Positions 10,900 to 22,104 of a DNA stretch of 64,000 nucleotides are shown in pieces. Both the position numbers and the translations under genes were made by a program. The first letter of the stretch is position 1; every line of letters starts with the position of its first letter. The notes under the pieces were generated by a model that saw nothing but the letters and a program-made list of their open reading frames with translations, did not search any database and was not told the DNA's origin. This stretch comes from Viscum album (taxonomy: Eukaryota > Streptophyta > Magnoliopsida > Santalales > Viscaceae), in the NCBI GenBank assembly GCA_963277665.1, contig OY728131.1, forward strand, positions 1,395,834,688 to 1,395,898,687. The letters are read 5' to 3'.

Positions 10900-12152
10900 A
10901 TTTGTCACGACCCGCCCTCGGGGTCCGTGCCGTGACTACCCCAAGCCCGCCTTCCATAGGCCAGGGGCTGGCGACTAGCACCAAGGCGTAAATCCCAGAA
11001 AAAGGGAAGGCATTGCCTTTGTAAGGTAAACAAACATCACAGAGTAAGCAAGCGGAAGTAAAACACTAAGTACAAAAAGAAGAGCTGAAAAGTAAAAAGG
11101 GGCCGGAAATACAAGCCCAACTGTAAAGTACAACTCGAAAGGGAAAACCGCGACTGAAAAGTAAAGCTGCTACGCTGAGATGTCCACTGGAAATCCCACC
11201 TGAAGGGTGGGTACAGATAGCTCCTCTCCTCCTCGGGTCCCGCCATCCGCTCCGAGTATGTCCCGCGCAGTGTCCACCTCCGGGTACCGCCTCGTCGTAT
11301 AGTCCACCTCCAGGTACCGTCCAGTCCTTGAACCTTCGGCTTCTGTCAGCACTGTCCGTCGTCTGCAACCAACACAACGAGGTGCGGGCATAGCCCGTGC
11401 AGGGGTGAGTATAACGATACTCAGTAGGGACCCCGAGACCCTCAAGGTCTCACTAAAACCAACAAGGATAAACACAAGAAGATCTCAACAGATAAACCCT
11501 ACTTAGGTATATGCCCATACATATACCTATGTTATCAAGTAACTCATCTCAGTCATGAGGAAACACAAGAATCATGAGATCAACGGATAACCACTACCCA
11601 GGTATATGCCCATACATATACCTAATTTATCAAATAACCCATCTCAATCATGAGGAAACACAAAGGTCAAAGGTCTCAGCTCAAACCAGGATTTTCATTA
11701 TCGAAACCGTAACTGCTGAAGAGCTCCGTCTCTAGAGTGTACAGTGGTCCTTTCACGACTCCGAGGTACTGCTCACTAACCTAAGACTGCTGAAGTACTC
11801 CTCCTGTCGAGTACTGCGGGCCAGCCACCGAAACACAGTAGTGCTTCCCGCCGAGGTATGTCACCCAAACTCCGTAGTGCACACCCCCTAGTAGCCTGCT
11901 GAGGTACTCTCCGGACGAGCACCGCGGGTCTGCACTGTCACACAGGTAGTGCTCCGTCCGCCATGGGTCTGCACCTCCGAAAGTAGTGCTCCGTCCACTG
12001 GGCTAGTCGACTCACTCCAAGTCGAGTCGGTCAAGCAGTCGTCAGGTCTCAGCCAGCTACACGGTCTCCGTACTTCGCACGCTCGTCACTGGGAGGGTCC
12101 GTTCCACGAGCTACAGGTCGATACTCCAAGTATCTCAAAGTCCCACGAAGAA

Positions 12153-12928
12153 GTGTCTCAAAGGTCCGTCTCGTCACAGGGGTCTCAACGCAACAGACGG
12201 CGCGTCGATCGGACGCCCGGTCTGTGAGTTATTAGCCTTTCCGTCCCAGGGGCCCGGTTGGTTTCGAGAGCGAAACCAATCCCGGCCGTATCTCAACTGT
12301 ACCCCGAACTCCCATAGGGTAAACTCAAAGGGACCGTTACTCAACGTACCCACCAACGCCGCTGACGGTTCGTCAAGCGGACGTCCTGTCTGAAAGATAT
12401 TAGCTTTCCCGTTCCAGGGGCCCGGTTGGATTTTGAGTACAATCCAACCCGGCCATACTCCGACTGTATCCAAAACTCGGGCGGAGTATGTCAAAAGTTC
12501 CGTCTAATCAAGAGGAAGTCAACGAAACAGACGGCGCGTCAATCGGACGCCCGGTCTGTGAGTTATTGGCTTTTTCGTCTCCGGGGCCCGGTTGGTTTTT
12601 AAGGCAAAACCAACCCGACCGTACTCCACCTGCGTACAAACCTCGGGCGAAGTGTGCCAAAAGATCCGTCTCACTAAAAGGAACTCAACGCGACTGACGG
12701 CGCGTCAATCGGACGTTCGTGGCTCAAGATATGAGCGTTTCCGCTCCGAAGGCCCGGTTGGTTTTGTGAACGAACCAACCCGGCCGAACTCAAAGTAATC
12801 TGAAACCTTGAGTGCGATAAACCGAAACGACCGTCTCGATCCAAGGATCGCGTTGCCACAGACGGTTCGTCGATCGGAGGTCCGAGGCTCAAGTTATGAG
12901 CGAAAAACCAAAACTGGTTCGAAACGGG
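12153..12928. repeat. Five tandem ~166-bp units, right LTR
   Basis: Same array as at 5885-6660, shifted by 6268 bases, with the hairpins at the corresponding places (first at about 12251-12287). Only a handful of substitutions separate the two arrays, and none of those I noticed breaks a stem. Confidence 0.85.
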
Positions 12929-12957
12929 GGGGTCCGGGTCCGGGCCGACCCGGCCCG

Positions 12958-13125
12958 ACCCCCCCCTGGGCGGCGGCGGCGGTCGGCGGCGGCGGACGGC
13001 GGCGGACGGCAGCGGCGGGCGGCGGCAGCGGGCGGCGCGGCGGCGGCGGCGGCGGGCCGCGGTGGCGGCGGCGGTGGGCCGCGGTGGCGCCGGCGGCGGG
13101 CCGCGGTGGCGGCGGCGGGCGCCGC
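12958..13125. repeat. CGG/GCC-rich tract, right LTR
   Basis: Shorter counterpart of the left-LTR tract. It lacks several GGC/GCC blocks present there and has GGTGGGCC where the left copy has GGCGGGCC. Frames on both strands through this tract are composition artefacts. Confidence 0.88.
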
Positions 13126-15081
13126 TCGTGGGTGGCACGCGGGGGCAATCAAGCCCCCCGCTTTTGGATTGGCGGCGCGGCTAAGCCGCGCCGTTTTAAC
13201 AAACGGCCCCCCTTCCAGGGGGCCCGTTATTTGGAAAACCGGGGGGCTGCTGCCCCCCCTCCTTAAAGAACCGCCCCCCTCTTAAGAGGGGGGTTTTTAA
13301 GGGTTGACCGGTGAATTAAATTCCCCGGTTTTTAAGTCATCCGGCCGGCCAGCTGGCCGGCCGGTTTTCTCAAACGGGACCGGAATTTCCGGTCCCCTTC
13401 TTCGGCTTCCGACGCCAGCGGCCCGGCCGCCGGTCTTCCTTTCCGCCGCGGCCCGGAACCGGCCGCGGTCTCCTCGTCCCGCCGCGGCCCGGAACCGGCC
13501 GCGGCGTTCGTCGTCCGACGCGGTGCGACGGCACTGCGCCCCTTTGCCGGGCTTGATATTCATTCAACGCGGCGCGACGGCGTCGCGTTTCTGTTGTTTC
13601 TACCATGGTGCGTGCGACGGCATCGCGAAGATATTTGCACGTTCATCCGCGTGGTGCGACGGCACCACGCCACTTGCTTCCTCCCGCAAGATAAATCAAC
13701 ATAAACGTTGGAGGGGGGGGGGGGTTCGGCCGTGTTCATGCGGTCCGGCCCCCCCTCACGTTAAATAAAAACTCAACATGAACATTCAAAGCCTCATGTT
13801 AGACATGCCAGATCCACGTTCAAGAAATGGAATAATTAAAGAATGAAACAACAATCCCCTACCTCGGGTATAAGTTCGAGGATTTGACTATGTCCGCGGA
13901 AGTCGACGTCGCGGAGATCGGGCGTCGCGGAAGTCGTTCGTCAATTCCGTTGACGAAGAGATACGTCCGATGAGGCACGTCGTTGGAGAATCCTTGTACG
14001 CCGACGAAGGTTGTCCGAGGAAGGTGCGGTGTTCTCTCTCGTTGACACCGAAGACGAAGAAGAGCGGAGTGGCGTTCTTCGTCGGAAACTTGAGCGTTCT
14101 ACGTCAAGTCTTGAGGAAAGTCAATTAATAAAGCAAACAACGAACTCAAGAACCCCTACCTTGATAATCACACATTGACGTAGTCGTGGATTATCGGTGT
14201 CGATTCCTTTGACGTCGGAGGAAGAGTCGTTGTCGATGGCGTTCGTCGCGGAAAACCGTCGCGGAAGAGATGACGCAGAAGAAGTATGTCACGTCGCGGA
14301 TATGGCGTCGCGGAAAGACCGTGTTCTTTGGCGAAGAAGTTCTTCGTTGAAGAACGACGTTCTTCGCGTTCTTCGTTGAGGTTGAGCGTTCTTCGTGATC
14401 TTCGTCAGAGATGAAGAAGAAGAAGAAAATGATGCTCTCCACCTCTCAAGAAGACAAACCATTCAACCAAAAATAAAATAAGACAACATCTTATTTTATT
14501 ATCACATAACACACTAGAATTTCAAAGGTTTGAAATTCAAAATGGATAACTCCAAAATTAACTCACTTATTTAATATACATGAATTGTATAATTAAATAT
14601 AAGTTGACTGGTCAATCCATTAAGAGGGAGAGTGGGGAGTTGAAAAGGTGGGGGTTCGTGTGGGCCCCACAACACTTAATCCTCCCAAGGGAGGTTAAGT
14701 GGGTGTGGGTCCCACTTCCAACCACCTTTGGTAGGTTTTTAATAAGTTTAAATAAAATTTGTCTTACACAAATTTTATTTAACTCAACTGAAAACCCCAA
14801 AACTAAATTTCAACTCGCAACAAACGCAACTCCCGAAAAGGTCTCTTTAAGCGAATAACGGCATTGCGAGTTCATCGGTGCCCTCGGATTTCAATTCCGA
14901 GCACCGGATCAAAAGTTAGGAATTCCCGCTCGTTCGTTCACTGATCGTACCCGAGCCAAGCTTCGGAAATTAATTCCGGGCACTCCGAGCCTCGGAATCA
15001 GGTGCCGTCTGAAACCGCGCTCTTGTAAAATTCTAAAGAAAATTAAGAAAAAATTTCCCTTGAATTTTACGGGTCTTTACA

Positions 15082-15086
15082 AACAT
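15082..15086. repeat. Target site duplication AACAT, right copy
   Basis: Identical to 4630-4634. The sequence of the old LTR resumes directly after it. Confidence 0.93.
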
Positions 15087-16939
15087 GGTTCTTGGTATAA
15101 ATTTAGTATAAATCGTGAAGCTATTACACAACATGTAATGTTCTTACATGGTTAAAATTAACATTATGTGACAGGTTTTTCGGCATAGCCCGTTATGAAG
15201 AAATAAATAGTGTGTAAATTGGTTGCATACCATGTAATTCTTGTGATCAATAGTTTTAAGTATGTCTGTATTCCCAATATTTCATTCCACCAATTTTTTA
15301 GCTACTCCCCTCATACCCTAGAAGAATTCTACTTATTATGGATTGATTTTATCACCTCGAGAAATCATTGATTGGTGTTTGATCCATGGTAGTTCTCATT
15401 TATATGATATTTTTCTTCAATTTTATTTATTCCATTGATGTTTTTTCCACTTTCTATTTCTTTTCAGTAATCATCTTGATATTATTTCAACTTGATATAG
15501 GTTCTATTTTGGGATCTTCATCAACTATTTTCTTGTTGGTGATTATGGTTGGAAGCATTATTTAATCCCTGGATAAAGGTAGGGAGTCTAAACCTAACCC
15601 TATAGTTTATTTAATTAGTGATCACGTGAAATTCTACAATTACATATCTATATTGTGAGAATAAGTTAATTTAATGATTAATGATGATAAATCCAGTGAT
15701 TGGGTTATTTGGATGGATACTTTGGTACTCAGTAGTTATTGCGGCCTGACTTATAGCTACACGTTGGGTGAGAAAACCTTCAAATAACAAGAAAATGGAT
15801 AATGTTTTAATGTATTTCTAGAATGGAATGATATTAACTATGATAACTTGAAATAAAATCATTTTGTTAATAGATTATGTAATATTGTTATAGTTGTTGA
15901 TAAATCGATATGTAAATGAAAGTGTAATTGAATGATAAATGGTCATTCAAATAATTTACCCTTGAGGGTCATGATGTAATATGATGATATAAGTGCTATT
16001 ATGATTTCTTAGGTTTATGCTGAAATGATTATATATAGGAATTTTTATAGCGGTTGAAATGATTATATATCAAGATATGCCTTGTGACACATGTTGTAAT
16101 ACTTATATATTGGGAAATTCCTAGGGATACATGATGAAATGCTTATGTAGAGGACTTATCCTAGTTGATGAAGAAATTCATATATATAGGGCTATTCTCG
16201 GAGTATGAATTGCTTACACAGAGGGATATACCACATTTTTTTTATTATACCATGGTTTATGGTTATGGAAGGTATGGTTAGGCTACATCATCATAGGCAT
16301 TATAATGTGGTGTCAAAGTTAGTTGACTTATGTGTTGTATTAAATGATTAATTAATACCTATGTTGTCAGATTATTTCATGACCTTTTTATCAGACTTTT
16401 TTTATTAACATGATGATGTTTAATTAGTGTTTTATACTCACACAACATTCAAGACTCCATTTAGTACCTGGGTAAATTACATGGATGTATGTTTGGACAA
16501 GGGAAATGGACCTTGTCATTGTTTTTTTCCTTTCTAGATGGGCTAGAGTTTAGATTTGTGTCTGACATTGGGTTTGAAATTAAGGTCTTTTGATATAATA
16601 ATTTTTCATATCATTCTATTATATTTATTGTTTTCAGTTGGAAAATTGTGTACATCATAGCTTTTCATTGCATTATTGATAATTATTGGATTATTGGTTT
16701 CTCCTTTAGTTTCCAATTTTATGATATATTTTATCTTTTATTCTTAATTACAATGATATTATTATTATTAGATTATTATTTTTGATGTAACTATATAATA
16801 TGGGGTATATTAACTATTATCTATTCATCACACCCTCACTATTAGGCCAATGGATTTGGCATAAGGGGAGGTGCAATTGAGGTCTCGTAACCATCCTATT
16901 CTGGCCACATAAGAGAGTTCTGAATCATGGGACATTTCA
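15087..16939 (+). mobile_element. Gypsy A, 5' LTR, second part
   Basis: This continues the LTR begun at 4279. It aligns with about 22455-23890: GGTTTTTCGGCATAGCCCGT against GGTTTTTCAGCATAACCAAT, then TTGATCCATGGTAG / TTGATCCTTGGTAG, AAACCTAACCCTAT in both, and CTCCATTTxGTACCTG near 16458 and 23811. It ends ATTTCA at 16939, three bases before the primer-binding site. With the first part it gives an LTR of about 2.2 kb. Divergence between the two LTRs is heavy. Confidence 0.7.
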
Positions 16940-16942
16940 AAG

Positions 16943-16954
16943 TGGTATCAAAAG
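16943..16954 (+). other. Primer-binding site of gypsy A, decayed
   Basis: TGGTATCAAAAG lies three bases after the LTR end; 10 of 12 bases match the initiator tRNA-Met primer site TGGTATCAGAGC. It fixes a plus-strand direction for this element. Confidence 0.65.
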
Positions 16955-17699
16955 ATAGGGTTTCTCTTTTATAATAATTCAAAATTTTGGAAAGGTGGAA
17001 AGGATACCATTATTTGTAGAGACTTGGTAATTATCTTATTTATGGTAAGAGTTAACCCATTGGTGGGGGAGAATATGAGTGCCAAGATATGAGATTATTA
17101 TTTGTGATGTTTACTTGTTACTGTTGATGTTATTTCTCCTTGAGTTATTCACATGTTGTGTAATGTTATTGAAACTTTATATTTACACTCATGGCCTTTT
17201 ATGCATTATATGGGTATGCATGAAATATGATAGGCACATAAGGATACATATTAAATTTCATTGTCCATCATATATACTTATTTATTTCATGTGTTATATA
17301 CATCCCTATATAAATTGTTAAATATGATACCTATTATATCCAATAAAAAAATTAAATGGACTTGTATTTCATCACAAAAAAACTACAAGCCATGTTAGAA
17401 ATACTAGGAACAATGGTTCCGTATTTTTTTTCTTGTTGGGGTTGACATTTTTATTATCCTATGTTCTAAGGAGTGTGTTTGTCTTGTAGAGAAAATGAAT
17501 CCTCTTCATCTTGTAGTAGAGTATTAGAAGAATGGAAATAAGCCTTCTTCTAATAGAGTAGAGAAATACCATCCTATATCTAATAATAATAATATCAATA
17601 TTCATCTTTATGATAGATTCCTAAGGATCAATAGATCCATGGTATGGGAATTGATCACACTAAATGTATAAGTGGACCAGAGGGTTTGAACTGTATCAT

Positions 17700-17910
17700 T
17701 CACCTGCATTCATTGGGAAGGGAGGCCCCAAGAATATGAGTTCTGGATTGAGTCGATCCAGATGATTTATAGGCCCCTTGATACACCTTGTGATATTAGG
17801 GTGATATTTTCTTCATATATACTTCATAGACCTAACATGGGTTGGTGGAACATTCTTGAGAATATTGGGAAGGATTAAGAGTTGTTTTGGAATGAAATTG
17901 ACATGATGTT
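17700..17910 (+). pseudogene. Gypsy A gag remnant
   Basis: From about 17717 the frame reads KGRPQEYEFWIESI and, further on, VIFSSYIL and MGWWNI. These match the 'FxGxxDPxxAExWL...FAxxxLxxxAxxWW' pattern of Ty3/gypsy capsid. Stops follow shortly. No zinc knuckle could be found downstream. The fragment is non-functional. Confidence 0.55.
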
Positions 17911-18724
17911 GTTGATCCACTTATATCAGAATACGTTGCCGGGTGAGGTGGATCATGAGTTAATGAATCTGAAATTTGAGGTCTTTTCAGGGATGGAAAG
18001 TTCTTTTCACCATATTTATATTTTGATGACATAACCACGGTGAGGTCTTTTCATGATAGGCTTTGATATGATATTTTTTCATAGGGGAATATTGTTTTCA
18101 TATTATATTTTCATACATGATGAACCACGCACTCATAATATAAGGGAATCTGGGAGAGACCCTGAGAAGTAGCTCATTTGTTTCAGTAGGGTGAACCAGT
18201 GAGCTCTTCTACTAGTGTAAAGAATCAACTCTATGATAGTTAAAACCAATAAAAATGTTTTCAGACTAGTTCGAGAAGTGGGAATCCTTATTGAGAACAT
18301 GTTCCATTATAGTTCCATTATTGTGGCATGTCAAGATAAATAAAACCTCAGTGCCTATTCCCTTCATTATAGTGTAATTATTGTGGATAGCTGGGTTATC
18401 TTCAGAATTTTATTTATCAAATTTTTGTAGAATATTAGTGGTAGGGTATTGGAACATGTGCTATAGTCTATTAATGACTCGTCTAATCCGTAGTAGACAA
18501 TTATTTTTAATTCCACTGAACGTTCAGGCTGGGGTAGGGGACATGGTACCCTAGGGTATGAACGATTTTACAAAGTAGCGGGAATAGGTCAGTGGAGTCA
18601 GACTAGACCCTATGGTAGAGGGATGAGTTGGTTTCACATTATACATACTACTCTAGAAATTGTGAATGTTTTACCTTATAACATCATAGATATGATTATT
18701 ATCTCATCTACCCATTATTGCATT

Positions 18725-18975
18725 TTTTTGATATAGGATCATTGTATTCCTTTTTGTATGATTTTTTTATAAATCTTTTAGGATTGGTTTTGGAAATCTT
18801 GGATAGTGTTTTGACCATCGACATGCTCTAGGGAGTGTGATCAGATGATATCAATTTTTTCAAGATGAGTTCTCTATATATTAGGAGTTACTGTTTTTTG
18901 TTGGAACTGTTTGTACTAGAAATGATAGGTTTGAATTTCATTCTTGGTATTGATTGGTATGTCCAATAATAGGCA
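18725..18975 (+). pseudogene. Gypsy A protease remnant
   Basis: At about 18727 the frame reads FDIGSLYSF, corresponding to the aspartic protease active site F-D-[ST]-G-[AS]; Thr/Ser is replaced by Ile. About 210 bases on, NFILGIDWYV (about 18937) matches the conserved 'DVILGMDWL' that closes gypsy proteases. The spacing is normal for the family. Stops lie in between. Confidence 0.65.
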
Positions 18976-19249
18976 CATATTTACTATTACCATAGGATAG
19001 TAACCATTCTATGTCTATAAAAAGGTATGTATTCTCCCTAGGGTGAGTGGGATCTTCAAAGTAGTCATGCAAGACCAATTATGTTCATATTCGATTGTCT
19101 AATGGCCAGGATAGAAATCCTTATTCTTGATGATATAATAATATAATAGAAATTTCTTATCCTCTACTAATACACCATTTCTAGGATTTCATTACTAGTG
19201 AGTTCTACATCATTCCTCTAGAGTGGGAGATCGATTTCAAGATCAATTT

Positions 19250-19905
19250 GGTGCTACGAGTATAGATTGTTTTTATACCTCTATAAAGGATAGAACTAGA
19301 AGTTATTAGGGAGTTGAAAGTTTAGTTGGAATGTATAGAAGATAAATGTATCGTATAGCCTAGTTCATATCTACAAGGTTATCCACTTCTTCTCACTAAG
19401 AATAATAATGGTACTTTTCACCTATGTGTGGATTTTTAGAAATTGAACCAGATGAAGTTCAAGAACCAGTATCCCCTTCCATTAATCAGTGAATTCTTAG
19501 ATCAGCTGAGAGGTGATAATATCCTCTCCAAAAATGATTTGAGATCCACATATCACTATTTTAGGGTCATACCATCAGGTATTCCTTGAAATTTGTTTAG
19601 GATCATGAATGGCATGTAAGATTTCATAGTGATGTCGTCTGGTTCTATGAATGCACCATCAATATTCATAGCCTTGATGAATCATATCTTTCCACCATTT
19701 GTGGACCATTTTATGGTGTTTTTTACGCTGAAACCATATGCTACACCTAGTAAGAAGAATATCATTCCAAATATATTGACATAATCGTGAGTTCATTGAA
19801 AGAGAATCCACTTTATTCCATGCTTACCAAATGTAATTTTTTGATAGATAAAATGAAATTCATCGGCTATGTCATCTTAGAGGCAGGAGTGTCAGTGGAC
19901 CCATA
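19250..19905 (+). pseudogene. Gypsy A reverse transcriptase remnant
   Basis: The stretch starts with REIDF-like text before the RT and continues through NNNGTFHLCVDF (19390-19427), QYPLP, LDQLRGDNILSKNDLRSTYH and MNAPSIFIALMNHIF. This follows the gypsy RT order from 'KKDGSxRxCVDYRxLN' to 'NAPAxFxxLMNxVF'. The catalytic YxDD block that should follow is not recognisable (the region reads MVFF and then breaks). At least three stops interrupt it. It is the clearest diagnostic domain of this element. Confidence 0.75.
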
Positions 19906-19929
19906 TTATTTTTTAGACATGGTATCTTG

Positions 19930-20550
19930 GGAGAAATCCAAAAATGTCTTCTAGATTCAATTTTTCATTAGGTTATTTTCAATTCATTATATAAGAATTA
20001 TCCCATTTGGAAGAACTTATATTAGGGATGACTATGAAATGTGTGAAGTTTGATTGGTCAAATTCCTAGGAGGGAGATATTTAGGGGCTGAGGATCAAGC
20101 TATACTTAGGTCCTATATTCAATTTACATGTGATGGGTAAAGTATATAATATGTACAATGACCCATCTGAAGTTAGTATCTAAGGGGTTTTGTTGTATGA
20201 GGATTAAGTGGATTCTTATGGAACCAGATAGATGAGACTACATGGGATAATTACCCAACTAATGATGTATAGTTGGTATTGGTGGTTCATGACTGATGTT
20301 TCTAGAGGCAATATCTAGTGGGTGAGAGTTTTTTGGTTTACATAAACCATAATATCATCATGTATATTTTTTTTATGAATGAGACCTCAACCTTTAGTAG
20401 GGGAGGTGGTTAAAGTATCCATGGTATTTCAATATTCAATAGGATTATACACTAAGCATGGGAGGAGATGTTACTGGTTATTTGAGATGAAAGATACAGA
20501 CATAGGTAGTATGAGAACTTTATGATAAGTAGTAAATAATGGACCTCTTT
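19930..20550 (+). pseudogene. Gypsy A RNase H region remnant
   Basis: Weaker matches follow the RT: CVKFDWSNS (about 20041) resembles the 'GVxFxWxxxCExSF' linker, and YNMYNDPSEVSI (about 20148) occupies the place of 'YxDASxxGxGxVL'. The acidic catalytic residues are mostly lost and several stops are present. The call rests on order and spacing as much as on residues. Confidence 0.45.
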
Positions 20551-20879
20551 TAATACATCCATCTAGATGGTCTAGAGGCCCTGAGAATAGTTCTTCAAAA
20601 ACTGAAATATATCATACTTAGGTTTTTGATATAGAACATGATAGAGTGGTTATTTGATCCATATGGATTTGTTCTAAGAGACAACATATATTATGGGGAG
20701 ACACCATTAGGGTGGTCTCTTTTCAGTGACAATTATCTTAATTTTCATGGATGATTATGAGTTCTTATGGGATTGTTTGAGGAGTCGATGCAAATGTTTC
20801 ATGATTCTAGATGGTTGGTATATCATAGAATGATAATGATGTATAATGATCTATATGGAAAGTGGTAGTGGTCAAGAAA

Positions 20880-21345
20880 AAAATATTTAAGGATCGGGAT
20901 TTGTGAGGAGGTGTTTCAGCTTATAGCATGTCATAACTAATAATAAGAGGACATTTGGGATATTACAACATCTACCCATTCCTGACCAGAAATGGTATAA
21001 TTTCACTTTTTATTTTTTGTACAGGATTACCTGGGAAACCTCATAATAATGAAACATTATGGGTAATCATGGATAAATAGGTGAAGGTAACCAACTTATT
21101 ACCTATCACAGAGACCTTAACTATTCATGATGTGGGTAGTTTTTATATGTGGTATATAGTTTTGTTGAATGGTGTTCTGGAGAGTATCATTTCTAAAATA
21201 AAACATTGTTTCATGTTCAGGTTCAAGAAGGGTGTTAAAAAGGCTCTAGGATCATAGTCTCTTCTATGTATGACATATCATCCTCAAATTGATGGTTAAT
21301 TTGATCAGACTATTCGTGCTCTAGAGGAAATGTCATGACCATGTG
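20880..21345 (+). pseudogene. Gypsy A integrase core remnant
   Basis: LLQHLPIPDQKWYNFTF, then LWVIMDK, VTNLLPI, VLLNGVLESIISK and TYHPQIDG (about 21278) follow the plant gypsy integrase core from 'LLQPLxIPxWKW' to 'AxHPQTDGQSERTI'. The third acidic residue region reads IRALEEM. The Asp expected in 'IVSDRDPxF' is gone. Several stops are present. Confidence 0.7.
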
Positions 21346-21559
21346 TTTTGGATTTCATTTGAACCTGAGGGAATCATATTGCGCACATGTTGTTTCCAAA
21401 TAATAATATCATTCAATCATCAATCCAAATGTATAATTTCAAGCATTATTATTTAATCTCATTACATATGAATATTTTTTTGGAGGATGATGAGTTATTA
21501 CATGTTAGGACTAGTCTCATATATAATATATATGATCATATTTGGCTAACCTGAAAATG

Positions 21560-22080
21560 GTTGGTGACTGCATAGAGTCAAGAGAAATCTTACCCTAACC
21601 ATCGAACATGACATCTGTAGTTTTATTTTGGTCATCATCTTTTCTTTTATGTGTCTCCTAGGTTAGGTAAATGCCGAATTAGAGAATAAGGAAATATAAA
21701 ACCTAGGTTTTTTAAGCTATTTGAGATAGTTAAAAGGGTTTTTATAGTGGTGTGCCGATTATCCCATCAACCAAACAACAGTTCCATGCACAACATGTTT
21801 CTTGTGTCATAGTTTCAAAGATATTATCCCAAAACATCTCATTTTCTAGATGTTGAGATGGCAAGATTTGTTCTAATGCATCCTTTGAGTATCATATGAT
21901 AAAGATTATAGAATTTATTGATAAGTACATCTAGGGTGTGAATATACCTATGGTTTGAGTGCAGTGAAATCATAGGTGTGATCAGGACGAGACCAGGAAT
22001 AGGGATTCTAAAATGTGAGCACAATGGCCTGAATTTTTCATTGAGGCCCTATAGTGATGATTAGTGAGGCTTATGGATGA
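21560..22080 (+). pseudogene. Gypsy A integrase C-terminus remnant
   Basis: QSREILP-like text (about 21578) followed by FYVSPRLGKCRI, KPRFFKLFEIVKRV and MHNMFLVS matches the end of chromovirus pol, the same module that is well kept in the young element at 9350-9080. A chromodomain cannot be made out. The 3' LTR starts soon after. Confidence 0.6.
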
Positions 22081-22104
22081 TTTGTTATGTGGTGGGAATT
22101 TTTA

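Larger units (their letters stand above)
4635..15081 (-). mobile_element. Young non-autonomous Ty3/gypsy element with 4.2-kb LTRs
   Basis: This is a complete LTR retrotransposon on the minus strand: 5' LTR 10903-15081, primer-binding site 10888-10899, gag 10611-9826, pol remnant 9763-8895, polypurine tract about 8848-8862, 3' LTR 4635-8847, and a perfect TSD. The internal region is only 2055 bp. Reading in the element's sense, the end of protease runs straight into the integrase C-terminus, so RT, RNase H and the integrase core are absent. Comparing the LTRs by eye gives about 40 substitutions, or roughly 1%, mostly transitions. That makes it far younger than everything around it. The gag type and the C-terminal chromodomain place it with the chromoviruses (Tekay/Del-like). 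It would need enzymes from a relative to move. Confidence 0.95.
10903..15081 (-). repeat. 5' LTR of the young element (right copy)
   Basis: The LTR is 4179 bp, 34 shorter than the left copy, mainly because of the CGG tract. It drives the element in minus sense, so transcription would begin somewhere in this copy and run leftwards. It keeps the five 166-bp units, the G run (12 G here against 11) and both hairpins (14472-14500 and 14750-14780). Many differences from the left copy are C/T or G/A at CG dinucleotides, as expected from methylated LTR DNA; that reading is an inference. Confidence 0.95.
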
